DNA of 22,009 nt, taken from NCBI GenBank assembly GCA_036897485.1, contig JAYMTF010001657.1:1-22009 (forward strand), in the 5' to 3' direction. The translations under genes and the position numbers were made by a program. The stretch comes from Pelargonium nanum (taxonomy: Eukaryota; Streptophyta; Magnoliopsida; Geraniales; Geraniaceae). Under the pieces are notes generated by a model. The model was not told where the DNA came from. It made no database searches and saw nothing but the letters and a program-made list of their open reading frames with translations. Of this stretch, positions 1 to 8,734 are shown piece after piece (position 1 is the first letter of the stretch; the number at the start of each line of letters is the position of its first letter).

Positions 1-352
1 GTGATTTGCCCATGAAAAATCTTTATCAAGTATAGCTGTTGAAATAAAGAATATGGCACATTGTACGCCATGTTCTTGTAATAAAGAAGTAAAGAGAATA
101 GAGAAGATAAGTCTGGTTGTGAACTTGTGTTTTATTTTCTCGTTATCATGTAATAGCAACTACATATCAATTCAATTGCTTGAACTACGACTAAAACTCT
201 GATCTGCTTACATGTTCTTGTAACTGTTGCATTAGCTGCCACTTTCTTATCTAGTTTCCGATAAACCTAATACTAGATCAGAATGGTTAGCGAGATGAAG
301 TATTCTTGTGCTTATATCTGCTGTGGACATATATATACAGGTGAAAATGAAT
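1..352. other. Left flank, probable 3' region of the small membrane-protein gene
   Basis: No coding exon is recognised here. The stretch is AT-rich and lies downstream of the minus-strand gene that stops at 353, so its right part is probably that gene's 3' UTR. The 13-mer ttacaagaacatg (minus-strand reading) occurs twice. Short open frames in this interval are antisense to, or run out of, the neighbouring gene and have no family resemblance. Confidence 0.4.
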
Positions 353-574
353 TCAAGCACCACAGGATGCACCGGTGCCACAGGTGGAAGCATAAACGTC
401 AGTGGCACGGGTGGATTCATCTTCGGATGCTCCATCTGCACAACCAAAGATGATAGCTGTGATGACAGATATGGTGACTATAGCTGCCCAGAAGAGGAAA
501 ACTACACTGCCAAAGCCTTCACCGCTGCCGCCTCCTATGTTCCCTCCAGCCACCACTGTAAGTTCCCTTACCAT
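353..574 (-). CDS. Small single-pass membrane protein (putative membrane lipoprotein-like)
   Basis: This is an intronless 73-residue protein. It has a glycine-rich N-terminus (residues 10-22), one hydrophobic segment at about 23-43 beginning SVVFLFWAAIVTISV, then IIFGC with Cys45, an acidic stretch (EDES), and a Cys/Gly tail with Cys65 and Cys71. IIFGC resembles a bacterial lipobox. Plant proteins of this shape are annotated 'putative membrane lipoprotein', although lipidation by the bacterial route is not expected in a plant cytosol. The ATG at 574 follows a purine-rich leader, and no earlier in-frame ATG extends the glycine-rich segment. From memory, Arabidopsis AT3G18250 is a similar small protein beside a reticulon gene, as here. 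A cttacag sequence just after the ATG could be an acceptor, so a spliced model with an upstream exon is possible. The biochemical role is unknown. Confidence 0.6.
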   Translation of the reverse strand: MVRELTVVAGGNIGGGSGEGFGSVVFLFWAAIVTISVITAIIFGCADGASEDESTRATDVYASTCGTGASCGA

Positions 575-600
575 CTCCTTATTCTTCTCTCTCTAGTGAA

Positions 601-657
601 TTAGAAGGCAAAGGAAAAGTAGAGTAATGTGTATGCCTGGTGATGATGTTGAGGCAT
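601..657 (-). other. Possible upstream ORF (18 codons plus stop) before the small membrane-protein gene
   Basis: On the minus strand an ATG at 657 opens an 18-residue peptide (MPQHHHQAYTLLYFSFAF) that stops at 601, 26 bases before the main start. The predicted TATA box would place transcription start at about 652-660, so this ATG may lie at the very 5' edge of the mRNA or just outside it. If transcribed it would be expected to reduce translation of the downstream frame. Confidence 0.3.
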
Positions 658-680
658 ATGGTTGGCAATAAGAATTTGGT

Positions 681-690
681 TCTTTTTATA
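681..690 (-). promoter_or_regulatory. Candidate TATA box of the small membrane-protein gene
   Basis: The minus strand reads tataaaaaga about 110 bases before the start codon. A second, weaker TATA-like sequence (gaatataaag) lies at 771-780, so the transcription start is uncertain. Confidence 0.4.
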
Positions 691-709
691 ACTATGTGAA
701 GGCCAAACA

Positions 710-860
710 TTGACTTTCTCCACATGCGTTGAATTACTCGCTGCTTGTCTGCTTGTGTGGAGAAAGTGCCCTTTATATTCAAGATAATTACAGAGAATTG
801 ACATGGGAAGCCAAAGATTTGCAGCTTTGTTGACTTCATGAATTTAATAGTTAAAGTCAA
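710..860. promoter_or_regulatory. W-box cluster upstream of the small membrane-protein gene
   Basis: Three TTGACT W-box motifs, the binding core of WRKY factors, occur within 151 bases: 710-715 and 830-835 on the plus strand and 855-860 on the minus strand. The last two are inverted and 19 bases apart. They sit just upstream of the predicted promoter of the 353-574 gene, which fits a stress- or defence-responsive promoter. This is motif evidence only. Confidence 0.4.
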
Positions 861-1127
861 CTTAACCAAGTTGGTGCAACTAGTAATGTGAGTGCTCACT
901 CATAACTCTGAGTGTTACTAGGTGGGTCTCTGTCTACCTCTCCTAAATTTGCTTTAGTGTTAATATTTTTGCCATTCATGTCATGACCATTACGTAAAAA
1001 AATTAATTTGAAGAGTGAAAAAAAAATAACATAGCCTTTTTTTAAAGGGTGGTGTTGACATGATGCTAGTTTGCTATTTTGCTGAAACTGCTGCGTTTTT
1101 TGAAATTTCCTTGTGCATAATTCTTAC

Positions 1128-1150
1128 ATATATATATATATATATATACA
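1128..1150. repeat. (TA)n microsatellite
   Basis: An uninterrupted run of TA dinucleotides lies in the spacer between the reticulon 3' end and the small membrane-protein promoter. The rest of 861-1382 holds no recognisable gene and includes the reticulon 3' UTR on the minus strand. Confidence 0.8.
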
Positions 1151-1382
1151 TGATGACTTCATAGGTATCATATCGCATTACAATGATCTTGCAATCAACT
1201 CTCCGAACTCAGGTAATTGATATCAGCAACATGTTTACTATAGCATAGTTGATTGAAATGCAATTTCATGGTTCTTTTTACAATGGAAAAGCAAAGAAAT
1301 TAAATTGGTTGTTAGTTTTCAGAGAGAAGTGGATATTGACTTTAGTCTACCAATACATAATAACCTTAATTTTGTGCCCAGA

Positions 1383-3449
1383 TTACATTCTTTTCCTTTC
1401 CTTCACTGGCCCTCTCGGGATCTTGTTGAGAACTCTGGCCTCAAATTTCTTCATTGCTCTCTTTATGTCCCGATTCCCTCTGATAGCTAGATAGTCCACC
1501 TCTTTCTCATACTTTTCGTACATAACTGGTATTGTTAGGGCACATACAAACACTTCACAGAAATAGATAGAGACACAGTTAGGCTCAAACATAGAGATCC
1601 CACAACAAAAACATAAGGAAATCTCCAAATAACTACTATGAACAATACACATTTTTCAAATAACTACCCTGAGCTTTTTCTCGCTTCACTTAAGTACCCT
1701 CGTCTTTCGAAAAACCATATTGTCCAGAGAGTGTTAGTATTTTTATTGTTGTTTAAATGATAATTTTACCCTTCAAATTTTTTAGGCTAGTTAAGTATAA
1801 CTAGCGAAATGGTTCTTCAGAAGACGAGGGCAGTTGTGATCCAAAAAAAGATTCGGGATAGTTGTGAGAAGTTTTTTCAATTAATAATAATAATGTAGAC
1901 TGAAACTTCGAGTTATTCATTACCTATATATAGAAGATTCAAGGAGCTGATATAGTTCCCGACAACTGACAATATCCAAAGTGTAGTGACTGTCTGAAAA
2001 TCAAATTGCATATATACCCAATAATGTTATTATCGTTACTTAATAGTTAATTCTGCATGTTCTAGGAGAAAATTTGGAAAACGATTGTAGACAGAAAGTA
2101 GAGATTTAGGTACCAGAAAGAACCCTTTGAGATCTCTTCCACAAGAAATGTAACATAATTTCAACAAAAACCAGTTGACTCTTGCCAACAAGGATCTGAA
2201 CGCTGATTCTGACAGCATAATCTCGCGGATGTCCGGAGGATTCCTGTTTAGCATTAAGTTAGCAATTGAACATTAGATGAACCGGGAACGAATTATATAT
2301 AGTGTTGCTGGTAGAGGTGTAGTCGATTCGAATGAGCTTAAAATTGCCAGAGCTTGGCTCAGCTCGGTACTTTTTCGCTCGGTTCAAGATAGGGGCTTGA
2401 CGAGCTTATATATTGGGCTCAAGTTCGACTCAGTGAAAAATAGTAAAACTCGAGCTCATTGAAATTTCATCGGATTAATTTGTTGAAATTTAAAAACCAT
2501 TAGTACATACAATGAGCATGAATAATAAATTTTAACATCATGCATATCCAAACATTATATAAATACCATTTCTAAGCATGGTGCATGTTGTATAACATTA
2601 TTAGTCAAAACTATATTACAAACCTAAAACTATACAACTAATTCATAGGTCATAACTAGTCTTATTTAGACGTTTAAGATAAACTTATATAGAGAAGAAA
2701 TCATAGAATATATGCATATATATGTACTTATACCAATAAAGTGATAGACACCTCATAATTGAGCACTTATACCCGTTCCATTGAATTTGTGGACGCTGAA
2801 CGCCGTCCCGGATACAGTTCCTTTGTGTGATTGTGTCTTGTCTGAGTTTCAGCCACTTATAATTTTTTCGAAACTATGTGTGCTCTACTACTAATTTATA
2901 TTTTATATCATCTAAAGGCTCGAAGAGTTCGACCCGAGCTCAGCTCGTGTTCGGCTCGAGTTTAAAACAAGTAGTTAGAGCTGAATATTTAGCAAGCCAA
3001 ACTCGAGCGACTCGTTTACAACCCTAACTGTATATAGTATTGTTGGTAATATAGGATAAGGAAGTTTTTACCGTTTGATGATTCCGGCCATGTTAGTCCA
3101 AGCGAAAATGACAAGCATGGACAATATGAGCATGTGACAAAGAAGAGTCACAAACTGGTACTCTACAACTTCAAAAAGAAACCATATAGTTGTGACTCCA
3201 GCCAATATTGCACCTGATAAATTCTTGTTCTTCCACAACATTATGTCCGCAACTGCAATAGTATCAAAACAACTGGTTATTATCATTTATCAACAACATT
3301 TCGAGGAAACTCGAGAAACCCTAAAGAAAGCACGAAGATTGCTTACGTTTTCCTCCGCCTAGGAGATGATGCAGAGGCCTGCTGCGACCAAAAAGTCGTG
3401 TATGAGCATCGAACATGGGACCATCTGAATCCGACGAATAGATTGGCAT
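1383..3449 (-). CDS. Reticulon-like protein, RTNLB family, five exons
   Basis: The gene encodes an ER membrane-shaping reticulon; such proteins insert as two hydrophobic hairpins and stabilise tubule curvature. Exons on the minus strand are 3449-3347, 3252-3072, 2243-2114, 1993-1924 and 1552-1383, giving 654 nt and 217 residues, the usual RTNLB size. All introns are GT-AG and the reading frame closes exactly. Seen in the protein: an N-terminal LFGRSRPLHHLLGGGK motif, first hairpin at about residues 46-86, the linker ending SCGRDLKGFF at 126-137, second hairpin at about 139-172 (LWILSVVGNYIS), then PVMYEKYEKEVD and a basic C-terminus with KIPRGPVKERKRM. The 70-nt exon 4 was found from frame and family pattern and is too short to stand out alone. 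The start is chosen as MPIYSSDSD because the first in-frame ATG overlaps a TATA box. An upstream start would add up to 31 Gln/His-rich residues. The closest Arabidopsis relative by shape is perhaps RTNLB9. Confidence 0.92.
1648..1882. mobile_element. Fold-back MITE in reticulon intron 4
   Basis: The two ends of this roughly 235-bp stretch are imperfect inverted repeats of about 60 bp. The left arm contains ccctcgtctt at about 1698-1707, and the right arm contains its complement in aagacgagggc at about 1821-1831. The ends carry ataactaccc and gggatagttgt respectively. No coding capacity is present. Family and target duplication were not resolved. Confidence 0.5.
2312..3026. mobile_element. hAT-like non-autonomous transposon in reticulon intron 2
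   Basis: The insert fills most of the 828-bp intron. Its ends form imperfect terminal inverted repeats: tagaggtgtagtcgattcg on the left, and tagggttgtaaacgagtcg read inward from the right. Subterminal regions at both ends are packed with gagctcg/ggctcgag motifs in opposite orientation, a pattern common in plant hAT-type non-autonomous elements. No transposase frame is present. The element is bracketed by tatatagtgttgctgg (2296-2311) and tatatagtattgttgg (3031-3046), a 14/16 match that is longer than a normal 8-bp hAT target duplication. Confidence 0.55.
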
Positions 3450-3529
3450 GATTGTGTGATTTGATTGGTGTTGTTGTTGTAGTTGTTGATGATTATTAGC
3501 ACAGTGGTGTTGATGCATGATTTTGGAAT

Positions 3530-3541
3530 CATATATATACA
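3530..3541 (-). promoter_or_regulatory. TATA box of the reticulon gene
   Basis: On the minus strand the sequence reads atgtatatatatga. It would place transcription start near 3505 and leave a 5' UTR of about 55 bases before the chosen ATG at 3449. It also contains the most upstream in-frame ATG (3542), which argues against that ATG being used. Confidence 0.45.
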
Positions 3542-3735
3542 TGTGTGTATGTGATTGTAATGAGTTTTTTTTTTGTTTGTTTTGTTCTATGCTTTGCAGC
3601 TAAGAAAGCTATTTGAAGGGAAAAGAAAGGAATGGCTTTGGCATGGCAAGGTAGGTTTCCTTTTCTCATTACATGCTCAACCGTATCTAAATCATTTATA
3701 AAAGGTAATTACCATAACATTGACATTTCATTAAT

Positions 3736-4042
3736 TAGGGTGTGCATCGGTACAGGACCGGACCGAGTTTCGCTTAACTTTTCCGATTGAAAGGTCGGAT
3801 TGGAACTGGATTGATTGGAATTATTTTTAAAAAAAATGTGTTTTGATAGGAAAAAAAATGTAGAAGTGAATGATAAATAATGGTGTAAGTTGGACCTAAA
3901 ATATTCATAAAAATGACTTCTAAAAGTAATGAATAAGTTCGGGTCAAATTAGGTCGTGTCCGATAATTTTACAACGGTCGGACCAGTTCGGTCCAAAATA
4001 TCAGTCCAAAATATCAGTCCAGACCAATCATGAACACCACTA
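3736..4042. mobile_element. Probable hAT-like MITE
   Basis: The left end reads tagggtgtgcatcgg, and the right end read inward is tagtggtgttcatg, giving imperfect terminal inverted repeats. Internal sequence near both ends contains ggaccg/cggtcc motifs in opposite orientation. This fits the common plant elements that begin 'TAGGGGTGTGCAT'. No clear 8-bp target duplication was found, so the exact borders are tentative. Confidence 0.45.
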
Positions 4043-4621
4043 ATTTCATATGTTTTACCTTGGAGGTAAAAAAAATCGCTATTATTGATTTTCACTTATA
4101 AGTAATTCATAAATTTGTAAATTAATATTCAAATATCTTATTTTTGTACTCCATTGACCAATGAATCAATCCAACTTGAAATTTGATTCCTAATTTAAAT
4201 TATTTGATTATTTGCTTTCATTTAGTAGATTATTGTTTGGTTTAAGAGGATAAAATGAAGGCAATAATATTTTTTTGGCTGGAAATTAAAAAGAATCAAA
4301 GATGCTAAATAGACACATGCAAGATTCTTAATTGATAGTTCGAAACAAAAACAATACCTTTCACTCACATTTTCTCTTTCTCTCCCAGGAAACTAGAAAC
4401 CTTAAAAGAATTTCTTTGGTTTCTTTTTGAAAAATGTTTTATTTTGGTTCTTCAATTATCCATATTGTTTTGAATTGGTATTAAATTTGATTTTTATTTC
4501 AATTTGGTTCAAAGCTACGCTAGTTTGTTTCAAATCAGTCCAATTTGTATTAGTGCCGTCAAAATAGGTTGATGTGACAATTTATATTGGAAAGTTAGCT
4601 GACGTGACCATGTGACACTAA

Positions 4622-4935
4622 GAACATCTCTATCAGAGGGATTCAATTTGAGTCCCTTAATAATATATTTATAATAATTTTGGTGCCACATCAGAAAAGC
4701 ACTTAAACAAAATAATTATTTCTATTGTTGGGAGTTGGGACTCAATTTGAGTCCTTAAGTGGGACCCACATTTTTATTTTTAATTATTTATAAGACACTT
4801 GTCATCTTCTTACCGGCTCAAAATAAAAAATAAAAAAACATTGTACCTTATATAAGGGACCAGAAATTAAATTTTATTCTCTCCATTGAAGGGCTTGTAA
4901 CATTGCACAGTTGGGTCCCTGCAATAGAGAAACTC
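4622..4935. mobile_element. Tourist/Harbinger-like MITE with TAA target duplication
   Basis: The left end gaacatctctatcagaggga and the right end read inward (gagtttctctattgcaggga) match at about 15 of 20 positions. Both sides are flanked by TAA (4619-4621 and 4936-4938), the 3-bp target duplication typical of PIF/Harbinger elements. The 314-bp interior has no coding capacity. It appears to sit inside an older repeat rich in tttcaaat and tggttc motifs (about 4430-5170). Confidence 0.55.
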
Positions 4936-6735
4936 TAAATTAAATTTACCGACCTGACCAATTTGAAACAAAATTGTATAATTGAGGGACATTGTCACGT
5001 AGTTTATTTTGTCCAATATAGTCTCTTAGTTATGCTATTTTGTTTCAAATTTCTCTCATTCGTAAGTTTAGTTAATTAAAAATGTCACATCAACAATCAA
5101 TTTAATTTAACGGCATTGTTACATATTAGACTAATCCAAAACAATACAGTACAGTAGGAAAATCAAAATTGAACATTTTTCATATATAATGCAGTGGGCA
5201 TGGTTCTATAATCATTATTAGTTTCTCTTGTGGTGCCTAATCTAGCTAATGCAATCATCATATATATTATTACTCAAATCTAGCATAGTTGATTAACATT
5301 ATTATATCATACTATAGATTTGATGAGATGAGCCCAAAGTTGGTGGCCTTTCTCTTGCATGTGATCTTTTTTACCATTGACCACTAAGAATTTGGACTAA
5401 TTGTTGATTGATCATCATGGCCTTGATTTGTGTGGTGAGTTTGTTATCATTACATCAATGGGTAAAAAAAAAAAAAGAGATCTAAAATATTAGTAATTTG
5501 AAAAGTGAACTATGTAACATGTCCCACAAACCCTAATGATTTCAAAGCAAATGATACCTTGTGGAGTTGTGTGATGCAATTAGAGGCGATAATTTGTACC
5601 AGGATTTGCAGACACTCAAAATTCATATGAGTTAAATCAAATAAATACAATTTGTTAACGAGCGGATTGACATAACATGACACAACTAGCATGTTTAAAT
5701 AATTGAGGTCAAATTTACACGACTCGATCCGACAAATTAAATGAATTGGTTGATATTGACCAACATTTAATATATACAAGTCATCTTTTACATGATAGAT
5801 ATGAAATTTTCTTTTTTATACTTAAATGGATGGCCAAAAAACGAGTTAGGCATGTGAAACGGGTTTGACACGTATACGATCCGATTATTAAATAAGTTGA
5901 GTTGGTCGACACGAATTCAATTAAGCTGAATTAAAATCTACTTAAATTTATGTTATGTCACAAGTCGCGACCCAAATTGTCATCTCTAAATTAAATTAAA
6001 GTTGGATTAAACAAATTCGCCGATTTACATGTAAAAATCTATACCCAATTTGGCTCGTGGCTCAAAATCCAAAATCCAGTTCAATTCGTGTTAAGCCTTT
6101 AGCTCGAACATGAGTTGCTAGCCCTAGCTATGCTTTAAGGTGAATGAGATGGGACACAAAGTTTCTTTTTAATTAACTTACATTGCAGCTTGCTTCAATA
6201 TATTCCTAAAAACCTTAAAATTTGAAAACAAAGAATCTTCAATGTTTAGAAGACAAAAGAAACCCAAAGAAACAAAAACAAGGAAACAGGTTTGAGGGCT
6301 TTTAGTCAAGTTATTAAAATAATATAATTGAAAAGGATTTGCAAAAACCCAAAAAAGCAAACATGTTTAAGGGCTTTTAGGTTGGTCAAATTTGTAAAGC
6401 AAAAAATAAATAAAAGTAAATATTAAACGGCCACAAATACAATTGGTTCCATGATTAGCCACACTAGACTACCATGTTTACGTTTTGATTTTATTTCAAG
6501 TGTAGCTATATTTTTTTATTTTCATAAATTTTATCCTATTTTTTATTTTATAAATCTAATGCAGAAATTCATATTTTTTTAATCATATTTTTTTATGGAC
6601 ATATTTTTTTTAATCATATCATTTGCACATTGCACTATCTTATTCTTAAATACCTAAATTACTGAACACTAATCTAAATTTCATTTAGTTAATTTCATTC
6701 CATCTTTCAATAATAGAAATTAAACACAATGATAC

Positions 6736-6769
6736 AAGTGCAACTTGTCTACATCAACAAGTTGCACTT
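6736..6769. other. Perfect 13-bp inverted repeat (hairpin) upstream of the LTP gene
   Basis: aagtgcaacttgt (6736-6748) is followed by the 8-base loop ctacatca and then acaagttgcactt (6757-6769), an exact complement. It lies about 370 bp upstream of the LTP TATA box. It is not followed by a T run that would suggest an RNA terminator, and no longer arms extend it. Confidence 0.75.
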
Positions 6770-7065
6770 CACTTTTATTAAAATTCAATCGGTATAATAA
6801 ACACAAGTGTAAAAAACGGATCTCCTCGATTTTTTAGAATTCACACAAACGAGAAACGTGTTCATTGTCTCTCTTCTCTGTTAGAATTAATTATTTACAA
6901 ACGGAAAGAAAATGTATGAAATGTAAATGCTCTTAAAGTTATATATCCAGTAACATCATCACTAAGTAATAATTTGTAATCACCACAAAAAGAAAAATAG
7001 TAACCAAACAACTAACAACATTCACACAAATATTTTTCCAACTAATAGTGAGTAAAAAAATGTCC

Positions 7066-7092
<27 letters not shown>
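7066..7092. repeat. Poly(A) run of 27
   Basis: Twenty-seven consecutive A residues end about 50 bases before the LTP TATA box. It could be a relic of a retrotransposed tail or a nucleosome-excluding poly(dA:dT) promoter element. No retroelement body is recognised upstream. Confidence 0.9.
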
Positions 7093-7096
<4 letters not shown>

Positions 7097-7140
7097 TCCT
7101 CATGCATTGGATCTTGTGTTGCTTTTCCCTCTTTCTTCTT

Positions 7141-7149
7141 CTATAAATT
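7141..7149 (+). promoter_or_regulatory. TATA box of the LTP gene
   Basis: The sequence ctataaatt sits about 90 bases before the start codon. It is followed at the expected distance by a CT-rich leader (ctctctctttctctc), which is typical of highly expressed plant genes. Confidence 0.65.
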
Positions 7150-7232
7150 GTGATGATAGCTCCATAAAAATTCACCATCTCTCAGCTCATAGCACATTAC
7201 ACATCTCTCTCTTTCTCTCAAATAAAAAAAAA

Positions 7233-7523
7233 ATGAAAATGTCAAGTGCCCATTTTTGTGCTTTGCTTGTAATTGCCATGTTCCTTGTGGAAGCTCCAAT
7301 GTCAACCATGGCAATGACTTGCAATGCCATGGAGCTGAGCTCTTGTGCCAATGCCATAACCTCCTCGGCCGCGCCGTCGGGGACTTGCTGCAGCAAATTG
7401 AAGGAACAAAGGCCTTGCCTCTGCAAATTTGTGCAAGACCCTAACCTTCAAAAACTTGTCAACTCTCCAAATGCTAGGAAGGTGGCTACTACTTGTGGCA
7501 CTCCATTTCCTAATAATTGCTAG
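7233..7523 (+). CDS. Non-specific lipid transfer protein, type 2 (nsLTP2)
   Basis: This is an intronless 96-residue precursor. Residues 1-27 are a hydrophobic signal peptide (LLVIAMFLVEA core) with likely cleavage after Ala27, so the protein enters the secretory pathway and ends at the cell wall or apoplast. The mature part, about 69 residues, carries the eight-cysteine motif at Cys 30, 38, 52, 53, 62, 64, 88 and 96, including the CC and CLC signatures. Its spacing CX7CX13CCX8CXCX23CX7C is that of 7-kDa nsLTP2s, except that the last interval is usually six. KLKEQRPCLC and VNSPNARKVATTCG are strong family matches. These proteins hold a lipid in a hydrophobic cavity and are linked to cuticle or wall lipid transport and defence. 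The start is the ATG at 7233, preceded by an A-rich leader; a second ATG two codons later is less likely. Upstream in-frame sequence back to 7107 includes the TATA box and is not coding. Confidence 0.95.
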   Translation: MKMSSAHFCALLVIAMFLVEAPMSTMAMTCNAMELSSCANAITSSAAPSGTCCSKLKEQRPCLCKFVQDPNLQKLVNSPNARKVATTCGTPFPNNC

Positions 7524-8734
7524 AAGAAACAAGAAAGAGGAAAGAGAAGAAGAAGCCTATTATAGTAATTATGGTCTAAGTTTTTATTTTGTCTAGAAAG
7601 GCCTTTGTACTGTCTCAGTCATTCTGTTTTAGTTTTTGAACGGTTTGATATTTCAGTTATTTCATAGATTTTCAGCTGGTTTTTTTATTGCAGTCTAGAC
7701 TATGTCACGTTCAGTTTTAGCTACTTCGGTCTTTAATTACCATTAACTATAGTTACATATGATCGTACTTTGACGTTGTGGTGTAACTAAAATTATTGAC
7801 GAGGATAAAGGAATCTGAACATAGCATTGTTTAGACTAAAATTAAACGAATTGATTTTTTTGAATTACAACGAAATGTTTGCAAGTTCGAGAACTTGAAA
7901 CATAACGGATTGGATAATGTAAGAAAATTTTTGCTATTGTAATTTCCCTCATAGAACAAAAACGGTAAATCTAATTGAGAAGAAAATAGTATTCATATAT
8001 GTTGGTACGTAGTAGGAACAAAGATGCTTTGAGTTTGTTGTTTGCACAATTACATAGCATTGAAATAAAGAGTGAATTGTTATATTGATATATTTTTATC
8101 AATCCAAAAAAATCATGGTTATTAATGCAAGGAATAAATTATAACTAAATATATTGAATTTCCTAAATATATAATCTAAGGTGATAATTTTGAAATTGGA
8201 AAAGAATTACAAGTAATGCATATTTAATTATACCATATTTAGTTGTCCCTTTCAATTAATCATAAATTGTCAAACCTTATTTAATATTATAAAAGTAGCT
8301 AGCTATAACTATGGTATGGTATTATAGAAGAAAAAAATTTACTTGCCCTGTAATTAATTACTCTATTGTACTGTCTACTTGTCTTTAAGCTACTTATTAT
8401 TGATATACTATTATATATGGATGATGAATGTTAAAATTAAAAGTAATTAGCGATGATAAACATGTTGCTTTTTCATTAATAATAATATATTCTCACCACT
8501 AAATTTGAAACGATAAATCATAAGACTCAAACTTTATGTGTATATGTAGTTCTAAAATAATTATTTATAGACAATGACAATGTGAATTTTCATATTTACA
8601 TAAACTTTAAAGTTGAATTTGTAAACAAATTTTCAATTTGACTTGGAATAAGTATGGTCCATCCTTTTTGTTTGAAATAACTATATAATTAATTATAACC
8701 CTCTTAATTTTACACTATTCATTTCCAGTTCTTT
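7524..8734. other. Spacer downstream of the LTP gene
   Basis: No gene is recognised. The first 100-200 bases are presumably the LTP 3' UTR. The remainder is very AT-rich, without clear repeat structure or coding signal. Confidence 0.6.

Larger units (their letters stand above)
3550..7065. other. Intergenic spacer between divergent reticulon and LTP genes
   Basis: No gene is recognised in this 3.5-kb interval. It holds at least two small transposons (3736-4042 and 4622-4935, listed separately), AT-rich sequence around 4100-4600 and 4940-5500, and a stretch at about 5590-6130 with gacacg/gaccc motifs like those in degraded hAT-type elements. A 13-bp-stem hairpin is at 6736-6769. Short open frames at 5510-5779 and 6178-6360 have no family resemblance and are not annotated. 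Confidence 0.6.

Noticed and set aside
308-604. Plus-strand open frame with many cysteines, looking like a small Cys-rich peptide
   Set aside because: It is antisense to the 73-residue membrane-protein gene, whose minus-strand frame has a proper hydrophobic segment and a family-like layout. The plus frame has no signal peptide.
2277-2462. 61-residue plus-strand frame
   Set aside because: It lies within the hAT-like element in reticulon intron 2 and shows no transposase or other family pattern.
5510-6360. Minus-strand frames of 60-89 residues in the LTP upstream spacer
   Set aside because: They have low-complexity, Phe/Leu/Asn-rich translations typical of AT-rich non-coding DNA, with no splice context or family match.
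7187-7532. Two minus-strand frames over the LTP gene
   Set aside because: They are antisense shadows of the eight-cysteine LTP coding sequence, without family resemblance.
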